A DNA stretch of 64,000 nucleotides from Enterobacter kobei. GTDB taxonomy: Bacteria > Pseudomonadota > Gammaproteobacteria > Enterobacterales > Enterobacteriaceae. The notes beneath the pieces were generated by a model. The model worked only from the letters and a program-made list of their open reading frames with translations. It searched no databases and was not told the origin of the DNA. The DNA lies in the NCBI RefSeq assembly GCF_001729765.1, contig NZ_CP017181.1:868001-932000 (forward strand). The letters are read 5' to 3'. The position numbers and the translations under genes are program-made. Numbering within the stretch: position 1 is the stretch's first letter; every line of letters begins with the position of its first letter. Shown here piece by piece: positions 11,532 through 22,176 of this stretch.

Positions 11532-12162
11532 TACGGGTGAACTGAAAGAAGTTAAAAAGGTACTGATTGGCCCACTTTTAGCCAATAACCCGATAACGCT
11601 ACAGGTGCTGGGCGTTTGCTCTGCCCTGGCGGTGACGACCAAACTGGAAACGGCGGTAGTGATGACGCTGGCAGTTACGCTGGTGACAGCGTTCTCCAGC
11701 ATGTTTATCTCAATGATCCGCCACCACATACCCAACAGCGTAAGGATCATCGTCCAGATGGCGATCATCGCTTCGCTGGTGATCGTCGTCGATCAGCTGC
11801 TGCGCGCGTTTGCTTATGAAACCTCGAAGCAGCTTTCGGTGTTTGTCGGCCTGATTATCACCAACTGTATCGTGATGGGACGCGCTGAAGCCTACGCCAT
11901 GAAAATGCCGCCGCTGGCGAGCTTTATGGATGGGATCGGCAACGGTCTGGGCTACGGCGTGATCCTGCTGACGGTCGGTTTCCTGCGCGAGCTTATTGGC
12001 AGCGGCAAGCTGTTTGGCATCACGGTGCTGGACACGGTACAGAACGGCGGCTGGTATCTGCCAAACGGACTGTTCCTGCTGGCCCCAAGCGCATTTTTCA
12101 TTATCGGTTTGCTGATCTGGCTGATTCGTACGTTGAAGCCCGAACAGCAGGAAAAGGAGTAA
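11524..12162 (+). CDS. nqrD: Na+-NQR subunit D
   Basis: A 212-residue, six-span membrane protein of the NqrDE/RnfAE fold. Cysteines in [13 protein letters not shown] and [15 protein letters not shown] match those that, with the NqrE pair, hold the intramembrane 2Fe-2S cluster. Six bases separate it from nqrE. Confidence 0.96.
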   Translation: MADTGELKEVKKVLIGPLLANNPITLQVLGVCSALAVTTKLETAVVMTLAVTLVTAFSSMFISMIRHHIPNSVRIIVQMAIIASLVIVVDQLLRAFAYETSKQLSVFVGLIITNCIVMGRAEAYAMKMPPLASFMDGIGNGLGYGVILLTVGFLRELIGSGKLFGITVLDTVQNGGWYLPNGLFLLAPSAFFIIGLLIWLIRTLKPEQQEKE

Positions 12163-12168
12163 CCGACA

Positions 12169-12765
12169 ATGGCTCATTACCTGAGTTTATTTGTGCGCGC
12201 GGTGTTTGTTGAAAACATGGCGCTCGCCTTCTTCCTGGGCATGTGTACGTTCCTTGCCGTTTCCAAAAAGGTCTCGACGGCATTTGGTCTGGGCGTGGCG
12301 GTCACCGTGGTGTTGGGGCTTTCCGTTCCGATTAACAACCTGGTGTTCAACTTTGTGCTGCGGGACAGTGCGCTGGTGGAGGGGATTGATCTCAGCTTCC
12401 TGAACTTCATCACCTTTATCGGGGTAATTGCGGCGCTGGTGCAAATCCTGGAGATGATCCTCGATAAGTATTTCCCGTCGCTGTACAACGCGCTGGGGAT
12501 CTTCCTGCCGCTCATCGCCGTAAACTGTGCCATCTTTGGTGGCGTCTCATTCATGGTTCAGCGTGATTACAACTTCAGTGAATCCGTGGTGTATGGCTTT
12601 GGATCCGGTATCGGCTGGATGCTGGCGATTGTTACCATGGCGGGGATCCGCGAAAAAATGAAATATGCCAACGTCCCTGCCGGGCTGCGTGGCTTAGGGA
12701 TCACCTTTATCACCACCGGCCTGATGGCGTTGGGCTTTATGTCCTTCTCCGGTGTGCAGCTATAA
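12169..12765 (+). CDS. nqrE: Na+-NQR subunit E
   Basis: A 198-residue partner of NqrD with inverted topology. The [14 protein letters not shown] and [12 protein letters not shown] cysteines are the expected cluster ligands. The length is standard. It lies 10 bp ahead of nqrF in the same operon. Confidence 0.96.
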   Translation: MAHYLSLFVRAVFVENMALAFFLGMCTFLAVSKKVSTAFGLGVAVTVVLGLSVPINNLVFNFVLRDSALVEGIDLSFLNFITFIGVIAALVQILEMILDKYFPSLYNALGIFLPLIAVNCAIFGGVSFMVQRDYNFSESVVYGFGSGIGWMLAIVTMAGIREKMKYANVPAGLRGLGITFITTGLMALGFMSFSGVQL

Positions 12766-12775
12766 GGGCTAAAAG

Positions 12776-13999
12776 ATGGAAATTATTCTTGGCGTGGTGA
12801 TGTTCACGCTGATAGTACTGGTGCTCTCAGGGCTGATTCTGGCGGCGCGCGCGAAGCTGGTCAATTCCGGTGATGTGGTCATTGATATCAATGACGATCC
12901 CCAGAATCAGATCCGTACCCCGGCAGGGGATAAACTGCTTAATACGCTCTCCGGCAACGGGATCTTTGTCTCGTCAGCCTGCGGTGGCGGCGGCTCATGC
13001 GGGCAGTGCCGTGTGACGGTGAAAGAGGGGGGCGGTGATATTCTGCCCACAGAACTGTCGCATATTACGAAACGTGAAGCGAAAGAGGGTTGTCGTCTGG
13101 CATGCCAGGTCGCGGTGCGTCAGAATATGAAGATTGAGCTGCCGGAAGAGATCTTCGGCGTGAAAAAATGGGAGTGCGAGGTTATCTCTAACGATAACAA
13201 AGCCACCTTCATTAAAGAGCTTAAGCTGCGTGTGCCTGAAGGGGAGAGCGTCCCGTTCCGTGCGGGTGGCTATATCCAGATTGATTGTCCGGCACACACC
13301 GTGGCGTATGCCGACTTCGAGGTGCCTGAAGAGTACCGTGCCGACTGGGATAAATTTAATCTCTTCCGCTTTGTTTCCGAGGTCAAAGAGCCCGCGCTTC
13401 GCGCCTATTCCATGGCTAACTACCCGGAAGAGAAGGGCATCATTATGCTCAACGTGCGTATCGCCACTCCGCCGCCAAACGTGCCACATGCCCCGCCGGG
13501 CGTGATGTCGTCGTACATCTGGTCCCTCAAGCCTGGCGACAAAGTCACCATCTCCGGTCCGTTCGGGGAGTTCTTTGCCAAAGATACCGACGCAGAAATG
13601 GTCTTTATCGGCGGGGGCGCGGGTATGGCGCCAATGCGCTCACACATCTTTGACCAGCTCAAGCGTCTTGGGAGCACGCGTAAGATCAGCTTCTGGTATG
13701 GGGCGCGTTCCCTGCGCGAAATGTTCTATGACGATGAGTTCGAACAGCTGGCGCGTGAGAACCCTAACTTTACCTTCCACGTGGCGCTTTCCGACCCGCA
13801 GCCGGAAGATAACTGGACAGGCTATACGGGCTTCATCCACAACGTGCTGTATGAAAATTACCTCAAACAGCACCCGGCACCAGAAGACTGCGAGTTCTAC
13901 ATGTGTGGTCCGCCAATGATGAACGCCGCTGTGATAAAGATGCTGAAAGATCTCGGCGTGGAAGATGAGAACATCCTCCTTGATGATTTTGGAGGCTGA
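12776..13999 (+). CDS. nqrF: Na+-NQR subunit F (NADH dehydrogenase)
   Basis: A 407-residue entry subunit. An N-terminal membrane helix is followed by a plant-type 2Fe-2S domain ([10 protein letters not shown] and CRLAC). A ferredoxin-reductase module then binds FAD (RAYSMANYP) and NADH ([13 protein letters not shown]). It ends with [12 protein letters not shown] and LLDDFGG. This is where electrons from NADH enter the pump. nqrM follows after only 2 bp; no apbE gene lies between. Confidence 0.97.
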   Translation: MEIILGVVMFTLIVLVLSGLILAARAKLVNSGDVVIDINDDPQNQIRTPAGDKLLNTLSGNGIFVSSACGGGGSCGQCRVTVKEGGGDILPTELSHITKREAKEGCRLACQVAVRQNMKIELPEEIFGVKKWECEVISNDNKATFIKELKLRVPEGESVPFRAGGYIQIDCPAHTVAYADFEVPEEYRADWDKFNLFRFVSEVKEPALRAYSMANYPEEKGIIMLNVRIATPPPNVPHAPPGVMSSYIWSLKPGDKVTISGPFGEFFAKDTDAEMVFIGGGAGMAPMRSHIFDQLKRLGSTRKISFWYGARSLREMFYDDEFEQLARENPNFTFHVALSDPQPEDNWTGYTGFIHNVLYENYLKQHPAPEDCEFYMCGPPMMNAAVIKMLKDLGVEDENILLDDFGG

Positions 14000-14001
14000 T
14001 C

Positions 14002-14202
14002 ATGTTGACCTTTCTGGCGACCTTTGCGGTGTTTGTGCTGGTGGTATTCGGCATGTCATTAGGCTGGATCATCAAGCGTAAAAGCATTCAGGGCAGCTGC
14101 GGCGGGATCTCTTCTCTCGGAATGGAAAAGGTCTGCGACTGCCCGGAACCGTGCGATGCGCGGAAAAAAAGAATGGCCCTCGAACAGCAGCGCATTATTT
14201 AG
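14002..14202 (+). CDS. nqrM: Na+-NQR maturation protein NqrM
   Basis: A 66-residue DUF539 protein with one N-terminal membrane helix and four cysteines (CGG...CDCPEPCD). NqrM is thought to deliver iron for the NqrD/E cluster. It ends the nqr operon; a REP sequence follows at once. Confidence 0.94.
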   Translation: MLTFLATFAVFVLVVFGMSLGWIIKRKSIQGSCGGISSLGMEKVCDCPEPCDARKKRMALEQQRII

Positions 14203-14208
14203 TCTTGT

Positions 14209-14239
14209 TAGTCGGGTAAGGCGAAGCCGCCACCCGACA
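14209..14239. repeat. REP-type palindrome
   Basis: GTCGGGTAAGGCGAAGCC with a CCGCCACCCGAC arm lies directly after nqrM, as a typical enterobacterial REP unit at the end of an operon. Confidence 0.8.
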
Positions 14240-14274
14240 ATTCCCACGTACACTTCTCAACCCTCATTTGTTTA

Positions 14275-14290
14275 CTGTATACTTATCCAG
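14275..14290. promoter_or_regulatory. LexA box of dinB
   Basis: CTGTATACTTATCCAG matches the LexA consensus CTGT-N8-ACAG except for one base in the right half, and nearly equals the known E. coli dinB SOS box. It lies 20 bp before the dinB start codon. Confidence 0.85.
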
Positions 14291-14309
14291 TGATGAGTGA
14301 GGGCTTACT

Positions 14310-15368
14310 ATGCGCAAAATAATCCATGTCGATATGGACTGCTTTTTTGCCGCAGTGGAGATGCGTGACAACCCGGCGCTGCGGGATATCCCCATCGCCA
14401 TTGGCGGCAGCCGCGTACAGCGTGGGGTGATCAGCACCGCCAACTACCCTGCGCGCAAATTTGGCGTGCGCAGCGCCATGCCGACGGCGATGGCGTTAAA
14501 ACTCTGCCCGCACCTCACCCTTTTGCCTGGGCGCTTTGAAGCCTATAAAGAAGCGTCGAACCATATACGGGAAATCTTCTCACGCTATACCTCACTGATT
14601 GAGCCGCTATCCCTGGACGAAGCCTATCTTGACGTCACCGACAGCCTTCACTGTCACGGCTCCGCCACCCTGATGGCGCAGGAGATCCGCCAGACTATTT
14701 CCAGCGAGCTGAATCTCACCGCATCGGCAGGGGTCGCGCCGGTAAAATTTCTCGCTAAAATCGCCTCCGATTTAAATAAACCCAACGGTCAGTACGTCAT
14801 TACCCCCGAAGAGGTGCCTGCGTTTTTGAAAACGCTTCCGCTTGGCAAAATCCCCGGCGTAGGCAAAGTCTCCGCCGCGAAGCTGGAAAGTATGGGATTA
14901 CGCACCTGCGAAGATGTGCAGCGAAGCGATCTGGCTATGCTACTCAAGCGTTTCGGAAAGTTTGGTCGCGTGCTGTGGGAACGCAGTCAGGGCATTGATG
15001 AACGCAGCGTAAGCAGCGAGCGGTTGCGTAAATCGGTTGGTGTTGAACGCACGCTGATGGAAGATATTCACGACTGGTCCGAATGTGAATTCATCATCAC
15101 TGAACAGCTTTATCCTGAGCTGGAAAGGCGCTTAGCGAAGGTTAAGCCCGATCTGCTCATCGCCCGGCAGGGCGTGAAGCTCAAGTTTAACGACTTCCAG
15201 CAGACTACGCAGGAGCACGTCTGGCCGCGTCTGAACAGAGACGATCTTATCGCGACGGCAAAAAAAGCATGGGAAGAACGGCGGGCAGGGCGCGGAGTAC
15301 GGCTGGTGGGGCTGCACGTCACACTGTTGGATCCGCAGTTAGAGCGTCAGTTGGTTTTGGGATTGTAG
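14310..15368 (+). CDS. dinB: DNA polymerase IV
   Basis: A 352-residue Y-family translesion polymerase. Catalytic carboxylates are seen in [11 protein letters not shown] and [11 protein letters not shown], the nucleotide-binding YPARKFGV is present, and the helix-hairpin-helix is [14 protein letters not shown]. The C-terminal LERQLVLGL is a beta-clamp-binding motif of the QLVLGL type. The upstream LexA box indicates SOS control. The IS481 element lies 32 bp downstream and leaves the gene intact. Confidence 0.97.
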   Translation: MRKIIHVDMDCFFAAVEMRDNPALRDIPIAIGGSRVQRGVISTANYPARKFGVRSAMPTAMALKLCPHLTLLPGRFEAYKEASNHIREIFSRYTSLIEPLSLDEAYLDVTDSLHCHGSATLMAQEIRQTISSELNLTASAGVAPVKFLAKIASDLNKPNGQYVITPEEVPAFLKTLPLGKIPGVGKVSAAKLESMGLRTCEDVQRSDLAMLLKRFGKFGRVLWERSQGIDERSVSSERLRKSVGVERTLMEDIHDWSECEFIITEQLYPELERRLAKVKPDLLIARQGVKLKFNDFQQTTQEHVWPRLNRDDLIATAKKAWEERRAGRGVRLVGLHVTLLDPQLERQLVLGL

Positions 15369-15400
15369 ATTACGCCAATCGTAGGCCCGGTAAGCGTAGG

Positions 15401-16691
15401 GTATGAACCGGAAACATGGGTAACACTTTAGACCGGATACATGGGTAACAGTTATAACTGGCATAGAAGAGGAGACTCGCTATGCCCTGGACTGAGACCC
15501 GACCTATGCAACGCCTTGATTTTATCCGTGCCTGCCATGCAGGTACGGACTCCTTCTCCGCGCTTTGCCGTCTTTTTGGCATCAGCCGTAAAACCGGCTA
15601 TAAATGGCTTCAGCGTTTTGACCCTTCTGACCTGTCATCTCTCTCGGACCGGTCGCGTGCGCCACGCTCCCACTCCCGGACGGTTCCTGATGATATCGCC
15701 GGACACCTGACTGCCCTGCGTCAAAAACACCCTGACTGGGGGCCAAAAAAACTGCGGATGTGGTTGCTCAATCATCACGTCGATTTTACCGTACCTGCCG
15801 CCAGCACTATCGGCGATATCCTCAAGCGCGAAGGCCTGGTTCCGGATAAAAAACGAAAACGCAGAACACCAGGCAATCGCCAGCCCCTGACCATCATCAG
15901 TGAGAACAATCAGGTCTGGAGCGCTGATTTTAAAGGCAAGTTCAGGCTGCTCAGCAGAGAGTACTGCCATCCTTTCACCCTGACCGATAATCACAGCCGG
16001 TATCTGCTCAGCTGCCGGGGAACACACCGTGAGAGTGAACCCTTTGTCAGAGAGTGCCTGACGGATGCGTTCCTGGAATATGGTCTGCCGGAAGTGCTTA
16101 GAACCGATAACGGCCAGCCCTTCGCGGGAACAGGAATAGCCGGATTAAGTCGTCTTGCCGTCTGGCTAATCAAGCTGGGCATCAGGCCGGAGCGTATCAG
16201 AAAGGGGCATCCGGAAGAAAATGGCCGCCATGAGCGAATGCACCGCTCCCTGAAAAGTGCGGTGAAACAGGGCAACACCTTCATGACGATGGAAGAACAA
16301 CAGCGGTGGTTCAGTGACTACCGGAAAGAATTTAACTACGAAAGGCCGCATGAAGCACTGGCGGGAGCAACGCCCGGAACGGTATGGCAACCCTCAAACC
16401 GACACTGGGATGGCCGTGTTCCTGAATATGCTTATCCGGAAGGAGGTACAGTCTACAGGGTGAAATCGAGGGGGACCCTCTATATGGGAAAAAAGGGTAC
16501 GGTGTTCCTGAGTGAAGCACTGACTGGGGAGTACATCATGCTGGAAGAACAAGATGATGGCCTTGAGGCCATCATCTTTAATGGGATAACGCTTGCGTAC
16601 TACGACCGAAAAACCCAGAGTGTGCTCCGGATAGACTAAAAGTGTTACCTATGTTCCCGGTCTGATCTGTCACCTATGTATCCGGTCATAC
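15401..16691. mobile_element. IS481-family insertion sequence
   Basis: A roughly 1.29-kb element. The left end reads GTATGAACCGGAAACATGGG and the right end, on the opposite strand, GTATGACCGGATACATAGG, forming imperfect terminal inverted repeats. Each end carries a second subterminal copy of the ACCGGAWACATRGGTAACA-like motif. It is inserted in a REP sequence: the left flank is GGCCCGGTAAGCGTAGG and the right flank AGCAGCGCCACCGGGC. I could not define a clean target duplication. Confidence 0.85.
15482..16639 (+). CDS. IS481-family transposase
   Basis: A 385-residue transposase. The N-terminal half has helix-turn-helix regions (SRKTGYKWLQRFD). The DDE catalytic core follows: WSADFKGKF (first Asp), LRTDNGQPFAG (second Asp) and HPEENGRHERMHRSLK (Glu), in the spacing of IS481 enzymes. 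AGAGGAGAC precedes the ATG. The frame is intact, so the copy is potentially active. Confidence 0.93.
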   Translation: MPWTETRPMQRLDFIRACHAGTDSFSALCRLFGISRKTGYKWLQRFDPSDLSSLSDRSRAPRSHSRTVPDDIAGHLTALRQKHPDWGPKKLRMWLLNHHVDFTVPAASTIGDILKREGLVPDKKRKRRTPGNRQPLTIISENNQVWSADFKGKFRLLSREYCHPFTLTDNHSRYLLSCRGTHRESEPFVRECLTDAFLEYGLPEVLRTDNGQPFAGTGIAGLSRLAVWLIKLGIRPERIRKGHPEENGRHERMHRSLKSAVKQGNTFMTMEEQQRWFSDYRKEFNYERPHEALAGATPGTVWQPSNRHWDGRVPEYAYPEGGTVYRVKSRGTLYMGKKGTVFLSEALTGEYIMLEEQDDGLEAIIFNGITLAYYDRKTQSVLRID

Positions 16692-16720
16692 AGCAGCGCC
16701 ACCGGGCAACAGACGACGAA

Positions 16721-18178
16721 TTACTTAGCAGGAATCGCCTTTAGCAACTCGGTCAGCAGGGTCCAGTAATGGCCCACGCTTTCGATATGAACTTGCTCAT
16801 CCGGCGAGTGCGGCCCGGTAATGGTTGGCCCGATAGAGACCATGTCCATGTTCGGATACGGTTTCTTGAACAGACCACACTCCAGACCCGCGTGGATCAC
16901 CTGAATGTTCGGCGTGCTGTTGAACAGACGCTGATAGGTTTCGCGCACCAGCGCCATCACCGGAGAACTGGCATCCGGCTGCCAGCCCGGGTAGCTGCCT
17001 TTAGCGGAGGTTTTGGCACCCGCCAGCGTCCCCAGAGATTCCAGCATGCTCACCACGTACTCTTTACCGCTGTCGATCAGGGAACGGATCAGGCAGATAA
17101 TTTCTGCACTGTCGTCGCTCATGGTGACCACGCCCACGTTCAGTGAGGTTTCTACCACGCCTTTCGCCACGTCAGAGTTGCGGATCACGCCGTTTGGCGT
17201 CGCGTTCAGCAACTGAACAAAGGTGTCACGAGACTGCACGGTCAGCGCGGCTTTGTCGGTAGTAACAGATTCCAGCACCACGGTCAGGTTTTTCTCTTTC
17301 GCTGACAGTTCGTTTTTCAGGATATCCAGGTAGACGCTGGAGAGTTTTTTCAGCTCGTCCGCTTTTGCTGCAGGTACTGCAACGGTGGCGAAGGCTTCGC
17401 GTGGGATCGCGTTGCGCAGGGTACCGCCGTTGAAGTCTACCAGGCGCAGATCCAGCTCAGCCGCGTGGCCCGCCAGGAAGCGTGCCAGCAGTTTGTTGGC
17501 GTTGCCCAGGCCCAGGTGGATATCGCCGCCGGAGTGGCCGCCTTTTAGCCCTTTCAGCGTCAGCTTGAAGGTCTGGTAACCCGCAGGCACCGCTTCGCGT
17601 GACAGTGGTAGGGTAGAGATGAAATCAATCCCGCCCGCGCAGCCCATGTAGATCTCACCTTCTTCTTCGGAGTCAGTGTTGATCAGGATATCAGCCTGCA
17701 GCCAGTTCGCCTGCAGACCGAATGCGCCGTCCATGCCCGCTTCTTCGGTCATGGTCAGCAGCACTTCCAGCGGACCGTGCTCAACGCTGTCATCCGCCAG
17801 CACGGCCAGCGCAGAGGCCATGCCGATGCCGTTATCTGCACCCAGGGTGGTGCCGCGCGCTTTCACCCAGTCGCCGTCGATGTAGGGCTGGATCGGGTCT
17901 TTAGTGAAATCGTGAACGGTATCGTTGTTTTTCTGTGGCACCATGTCCAGGTGCGCCTGCAGGACAACCGGTTTGCGGTTTTCCATGCCTGCGGTGGCCG
18001 GTTTACGGATAAGAATGTTGCCAACCTGGTCGCGTTCAGCGTGCAGACCTTTTTCCTTCGCCCAACCCATAATATGTTCGGCAAGCTGTTCTTCATGATA
18101 GGAAGGGTGTGGAATGGAACAGATTTTGGCAAAAATATCCCACAGCGGCTGCGGAGATAATTGAGACAGTTCAGACAC
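16721..18178 (-). CDS. pepD: cytosol non-specific dipeptidase (beta-Ala-His dipeptidase)
   Basis: A 485-residue M20 metallopeptidase started at GTG 18178 after AAGGAGAC, giving MSELSQLSPQPLWDIF as in E. coli PepD. Metal and catalytic residues are in QAHLDMV, GADNGIGMA, TMTEEAGMDG, NTDSEEEG and VIHAGLECGLF. It hydrolyses a broad range of dipeptides including carnosine. The IS element ends about 30 bp beyond its stop codon. Divergent from gpt with a 260-bp promoter gap. Confidence 0.96.
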   Translation of the reverse strand: MSELSQLSPQPLWDIFAKICSIPHPSYHEEQLAEHIMGWAKEKGLHAERDQVGNILIRKPATAGMENRKPVVLQAHLDMVPQKNNDTVHDFTKDPIQPYIDGDWVKARGTTLGADNGIGMASALAVLADDSVEHGPLEVLLTMTEEAGMDGAFGLQANWLQADILINTDSEEEGEIYMGCAGGIDFISTLPLSREAVPAGYQTFKLTLKGLKGGHSGGDIHLGLGNANKLLARFLAGHAAELDLRLVDFNGGTLRNAIPREAFATVAVPAAKADELKKLSSVYLDILKNELSAKEKNLTVVLESVTTDKAALTVQSRDTFVQLLNATPNGVIRNSDVAKGVVETSLNVGVVTMSDDSAEIICLIRSLIDSGKEYVVSMLESLGTLAGAKTSAKGSYPGWQPDASSPVMALVRETYQRLFNSTPNIQVIHAGLECGLFKKPYPNMDMVSIGPTITGPHSPDEQVHIESVGHYWTLLTELLKAIPAK

Positions 18179-18438
18179 GATAAGTCTCCTTGTCGATGCT
18201 CTGCAAACAAGGTTGCAGGTCACAGGGTTAGCAGGTTAATAGTTACCACAAGACAGGCTTGCGAGATGCAACTGAGAATACCACTTTCTCTGCGGGCTGG
18301 TAGCATAAAGCATGTAAAAACTCAGGCAGAGGGCGCTAAACACTGGTTTTTAGTGCGTCAGATCTCTATAATCTCGCGCAACCTATTTCCCCCTCGAACA
18401 CTTTTTAAGCCGTATAAAAACAGGCTGGGACACTTCAC

Positions 18439-18897
18439 ATGAGCGAAAAATACGTCGTCACCTGGGACATGTTGCAGATTCACGCCCGCAAACTGGCTGC
18501 GCGTCTGATGCCTTCCGAACAGTGGAAAGGCATTATTGCCGTCAGCCGTGGCGGTCTGGTACCGGGGGCGCTGCTGGCACGTGAGCTGGGTATTCGTCAT
18601 GTCGATACCGTTTGCATCTCCAGCTATGACCACGACAACCAGCGTGAGCTGAAAGTGCTGAAACGCGCTGAAGGCGACGGTGAAGGCTTTATCGTCATCG
18701 ACGATCTGGTGGACACCGGTGGTACCGCGGTGGCTATCCGCGAAATGTATCCAAAAGCGCATTTCGTCACTATCTTCGCGAAACCGGCGGGTCGCCCACT
18801 GGTTGACGATTACGTGATTGATATCCCTCAGGATACCTGGATTGAACAGCCATGGGATATGGGCGTGGTCTTTGTACCGCCTATTTCAGGTCGTTAA
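18439..18897 (+). CDS. gpt: xanthine-guanine phosphoribosyltransferase
   Basis: A 152-residue type I phosphoribosyltransferase. The PRPP loop reads [12 protein letters not shown]. Gpt salvages guanine, xanthine and hypoxanthine at the membrane face. Length and neighbours (pepD, frsA) match E. coli. A clear terminator follows. Confidence 0.97.
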   Translation: MSEKYVVTWDMLQIHARKLAARLMPSEQWKGIIAVSRGGLVPGALLARELGIRHVDTVCISSYDHDNQRELKVLKRAEGDGEGFIVIDDLVDTGGTAVAIREMYPKAHFVTIFAKPAGRPLVDDYVIDIPQDTWIEQPWDMGVVFVPPISGR

Positions 18898-18916
18898 TTT
18901 CCGCACGTAACTTTAC

Positions 18917-18947
18917 ACGCCCGGCTATGTCGGGCGTTGTTCTTTTT
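18917..18947 (+). terminator. gpt intrinsic terminator
   Basis: ACGCCCG, a seven-base loop, CGGGCGT, then TGTTCTTTTT, just after the gpt stop codon. Confidence 0.8.
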
Positions 18948-19001
18948 ATCCTGCCACGCGTTACAATGGACGTTATATGACGTATCCATGGAGGCAACGC
19001 A

Positions 19002-20246
19002 ATGACGCAGGCGAATCTCACCGAGACACTCTTCAAACCCCGTTTCAAACACCCTGAAACGTCGACGCTGGTCCGTCGGTTCAATCCGGGTATCCAGCCT
19101 GCCGTCCAGTCTGCCTTAGACGGCAAAAACGTCCCCCACTGGTATCGCATGATTAACCGCCTGATGTGGATCTGGCGCGGTATTGATCCGCGTGAAATCC
19201 TGGATGTGCAGGCGCGTATCGTCATGAGCGAGTCGGAGCGCACCGACAGCGAACTCTACGACACGGTGGTCGGCTATCGCGGCGGCAACTGGATCTATGA
19301 ATGGTCTAAACAGGCGATGCTCTGGCAGCAAAAAGCCAGCCAGGAGGAAGATGCTACGCGGAGCGGCAAGCACTGGCTCCATGCGGCCAATCTCTACGCC
19401 ATTGCCGCCTACCCGCATTTAAAAGGTGATGAGCTGGCTGAGCAGGCTCAGGCGCTGGCGAACCGAGCCTATGAAGAAGCGGCTCAGCGCCTTCCGGGCC
19501 AGATGCGCGAACTGGAGTTCACCATTCCCGGCGGTGCGCCCGTCACCGGCTTCCTTCATATGCCTGAAGGAGACGGCCCGTTCCCGACCGTCCTGATGTG
19601 CGGCGGGCTGGATTCGCTGCAAATCGACTATTACAGCCTGTATGAGCGTTACTTCGCACCAAAAGGGATCGCGATGTTGACGCTTGATATGCCTTCAATT
19701 GGTTTCTCATCCAAATGGAAGCTGACTCAGGATTCCAGTCTGCTGCACCAGCATGCGCTAAAAGCGCTGGAAAACATTCCTTGGGTTGACCACACCCGCG
19801 TGGCGGCATTCGGCTTCCGCTTTGGGGCGAACGTCGCAGTGCGTCTGGCTTACCTTGAATCATCGCGCCTGAAGGCCGTCGCGTGCCTGGGCCCGGTAGT
19901 CCACGCCCTGCTTAGCGATCCTGCCCGTCAGGGCAGCGTGCCGGAAATGTACCTTGACGTGCTGGCCAGCCGCCTTGGCATGCATGATGCATCAGATGAA
20001 GCGCTGCGCGTTGAGCTCAATCGTTACTCGTTAAAAACGCAAGGTTTGCTGGGACGCCGTTGCCCGACGCCGATGTTGTCCGGCTTCTGGAAAAACGATC
20101 CGTTCAGCCCGGAGGAAGAGTCACGCTTAATCACTTCGTCATCTGCGGATGGCAAATTGCTTGAGGTGCCGTTCAGCCCGGTATATCAGAATTTCGACAA
20201 AGCACTGAAAGAGATTACGCGCTGGATCGCTCAGAGATTGTGTTAA
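19002..20246 (+). CDS. frsA: fermentation-respiration switch protein FrsA
   Basis: A 414-residue alpha/beta-hydrolase-fold protein. In the nucleophile-elbow region it reads [11 protein letters not shown], so the usual serine of GxSxG is absent, as in FrsA of other enterobacteria. FrsA binds unphosphorylated enzyme IIA-Glc of the PTS and influences the fermentation/respiration balance; its enzymatic role is disputed. AGGCAACGC precedes the ATG, and crl lies 57 bp downstream. Confidence 0.95.
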   Translation: MTQANLTETLFKPRFKHPETSTLVRRFNPGIQPAVQSALDGKNVPHWYRMINRLMWIWRGIDPREILDVQARIVMSESERTDSELYDTVVGYRGGNWIYEWSKQAMLWQQKASQEEDATRSGKHWLHAANLYAIAAYPHLKGDELAEQAQALANRAYEEAAQRLPGQMRELEFTIPGGAPVTGFLHMPEGDGPFPTVLMCGGLDSLQIDYYSLYERYFAPKGIAMLTLDMPSIGFSSKWKLTQDSSLLHQHALKALENIPWVDHTRVAAFGFRFGANVAVRLAYLESSRLKAVACLGPVVHALLSDPARQGSVPEMYLDVLASRLGMHDASDEALRVELNRYSLKTQGLLGRRCPTPMLSGFWKNDPFSPEEESRLITSSSADGKLLEVPFSPVYQNFDKALKEITRWIAQRLC

Positions 20247-20303
20247 TAGATTGCTAAATTTTGCTGGTTTGGTAAAACAGTGGCTTCACAAAAGGAGATC
20301 GCA

Positions 20304-20705
20304 ATGACGTTACCGAGTGGACACCCGAAAAGTAGGCTGATTAAGAAATTTATGGCTCTCGGCCCGTATATTCGAGAAGAGCAGTGTGAAGAGAATCGCT
20401 TTTTTTTCGACTGCCTGGCTGTTTGCGTCAACGTGAAGCCTGCACCCGAAAAACGTGAATTCTGGGGCTGGTGGATGGAAATGGAAGCTGAGGAGAAACG
20501 TTTTACCTATAGCTACCAGTTTGGCCTGTTTAATAAAGACGGCAACTGGCAGGCCACCACCATCAACGATCAGGAAGTGATTGATCGCCTGGAATATACC
20601 CTCAAAGAGTTCCACGACAAAGCGAGCGCACTGCTGGCCTCTCTGGAGCTGAAGTTCGAACCCGCGGATAACTTTTCCAGCGAAGCGGTGAAGCTGACCG
20701 CGTAA
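20304..20705 (+). CDS. crl: sigma-S activator Crl
   Basis: A 133-residue protein started at the ATG behind AAAGGAGATCGCA; an upstream in-frame ATG (20280) would place that ribosome site inside the gene. Crl tethers sigma-S to core RNA polymerase and boosts stationary-phase and curli genes. The central [17 protein letters not shown] region is typical. It is convergent with phoE. Confidence 0.95.
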   Translation: MTLPSGHPKSRLIKKFMALGPYIREEQCEENRFFFDCLAVCVNVKPAPEKREFWGWWMEMEAEEKRFTYSYQFGLFNKDGNWQATTINDQEVIDRLEYTLKEFHDKASALLASLELKFEPADNFSSEAVKLTA

Positions 20706-20711
20706 TGCTTT

Positions 20712-20745
20712 TCTCCCTCTCCCTGTGGGAGAGGGCCGGGGTGAG
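20712..20745. repeat. dispersed intergenic hairpin repeat
   Basis: CCCTCTCCC-TGTG-GGGAGAGGG followed by CCGGGGTGAGGGC. Sequences of this form are common scattered palindromes in enterobacterial intergenic regions; here it follows crl. Confidence 0.6.
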
Positions 20746-20771
20746 GGCATCAGACAGCATTCATTTCGGGC

Positions 20772-20804
20772 AAAAAAAATCCCGGCACATCTGCCGGGAT
20801 TTTC
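20772..20804. terminator. bidirectional terminator between crl and phoE
   Basis: AAAAATCCCGGC, a six-base loop, GCCGGGATTTT. A/T runs flank both sides, so it can serve both convergent genes. Confidence 0.85.
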
Positions 20805-20818
20805 TTATTCGGATTATC

Positions 20819-21871
20819 TTAGAACTGGTACGTCATACCCAGCGCAACAATATCATCGCTGCTTACGGCCAGTTTATTATCGTCGTCAATCTGGTTGATT
20901 TTATAATCAACAAATGCGGACATATTTTTGTTGAAGTAATAGGTAGCGCCGACATCGATATATTTCACCAGGTCTTCGTCACCAATCCCTTCGATATCCT
21001 TGCCTTTAGACTGGACATAGCCCAGAGACGGGCGCAGGCCGAAATCGAACTGATATTGTGCAACAACTTCAAAGTTCTGCGCTTTATTAGCAAAGCCGCC
21101 GGAAATTGGCGTCATATTGCGGGTTTCGGAATACATGGCTGCCAGATAAATATCGTTCGCGTCGTATTTCAGACCGGTAGCCCAGGCTTCCGCTTTCTGG
21201 CCCTGACCACGCGCCAGCAGGTTCTGTGCGTTGGTGCGGTCAGAGTTGGTGTACGCGCCGCTGACGGCGAAATCGCTGCCGCCGAAGTCATAGGTCAGAG
21301 AGGTACCGAAACCGTCACCGTTCTGTTTTTTGGCGTCACGGTTTTCGTTTTTGCCCTGGTACTGCAGCGTCATGTCCAGGCCATCAATCGCACCGAAGAA
21401 ATCGGTGTTACGGTAGGTTGCAAGACCGCTGGCACGCTTGGTCATAAAATTGTCGGTCTGTGCGGAAGAGTCGCCGCCGAACTCAGGGAACATATCGGTC
21501 CACGCTTCGACGTCGTAAAGCGCACCCAGGTTACGACCATAATCCAGGGAACCAAAGTCTTTCAGTTTCAGACCCGCAAATGCCAGGCGTGTTTTCTGAG
21601 AAGAGTCGCTTTCGGCTTTGTTACCGGCAAATTCAGCTTCCCAACGGCCATAGCCCGTCAGCTGATCGTTAATCTGGGTTTCACCTTTAAAACCGAAGCG
21701 AACGTACGTCTGGTCACCATCTTTGGTGTCATCATCGCTGATATAGTGCATCGCTTTAACTTTGCCGTACACGTCCAGTTTATTACCGTTTTTATTATAA
21801 ACTTCAGCTGCGTGAACGGATGCAGAAGCCACCACGCCCATAACCACTAATGCCAGAGTGCTCTTTTTCAT
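20819..21871 (-). CDS. phoE: phosphoporin PhoE
   Basis: A 350-residue outer-membrane porin. The signal peptide [21 protein letters not shown] is followed by mature [17 protein letters not shown] and the C-terminal Phe (GMTYQF) needed for assembly. It is a trimeric 16-strand beta-barrel for anions. Synteny with crl and proB identifies it as PhoE rather than OmpC/OmpF. A Pho box precedes it, so induction by phosphate limitation is expected. Confidence 0.94.
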   Translation of the reverse strand: MKKSTLALVVMGVVASASVHAAEVYNKNGNKLDVYGKVKAMHYISDDDTKDGDQTYVRFGFKGETQINDQLTGYGRWEAEFAGNKAESDSSQKTRLAFAGLKLKDFGSLDYGRNLGALYDVEAWTDMFPEFGGDSSAQTDNFMTKRASGLATYRNTDFFGAIDGLDMTLQYQGKNENRDAKKQNGDGFGTSLTYDFGGSDFAVSGAYTNSDRTNAQNLLARGQGQKAEAWATGLKYDANDIYLAAMYSETRNMTPISGGFANKAQNFEVVAQYQFDFGLRPSLGYVQSKGKDIEGIGDEDLVKYIDVGATYYFNKNMSAFVDYKINQIDDDNKLAVSSDDIVALGMTYQF

Positions 21872-21969
21872 TTTCGATCCTGTCTTATAAACGCGCTAAA
21901 AAAATTCGCTGGACGATAAGCTCATGCTTAAGTCCCGTGAAAAAACAGGAAGGGTTTTATCGTTCTGGA

Positions 21970-21987
21970 ATGAAACTTTTATGACAA
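21970..21987 (-). promoter_or_regulatory. Pho box of phoE
   Basis: On the minus strand TTGTCATAAAAGTTTCAT resembles the PhoB site (CTGTCAT repeats spaced by AAAA). It lies about 100 bp upstream of the phoE start codon. The 305-bp gap to proB otherwise holds AT-rich promoter sequence and no gene. Confidence 0.65.
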
Positions 21988-22176
21988 ACTAAGAATAATT
22001 TTAAAAAACTGTGATTTATTATTTCGGTAATAAATCCGTCAAATTTTGCCGCTACGCTTCCTGATCCCGCGCAACAAAGTGCTTTGTGATGTACTAAGGC
22101 AGTTGGCAACCGGGCTGACTCCTGTTAAAACGTTCGTTCGACATTACTTTCCCTTATCGTTGAACGGCAGAGAATC

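Noticed and set aside
19002..20246. Loss of the catalytic serine in FrsA as a mutation
   Set aside because: The missing serine in the nucleophile elbow is normal for FrsA in enterobacteria.
20705..21850. Long plus-strand reading frame opposite phoE
   Set aside because: It mirrors the porin gene and its product has no domain; phoE is certain.
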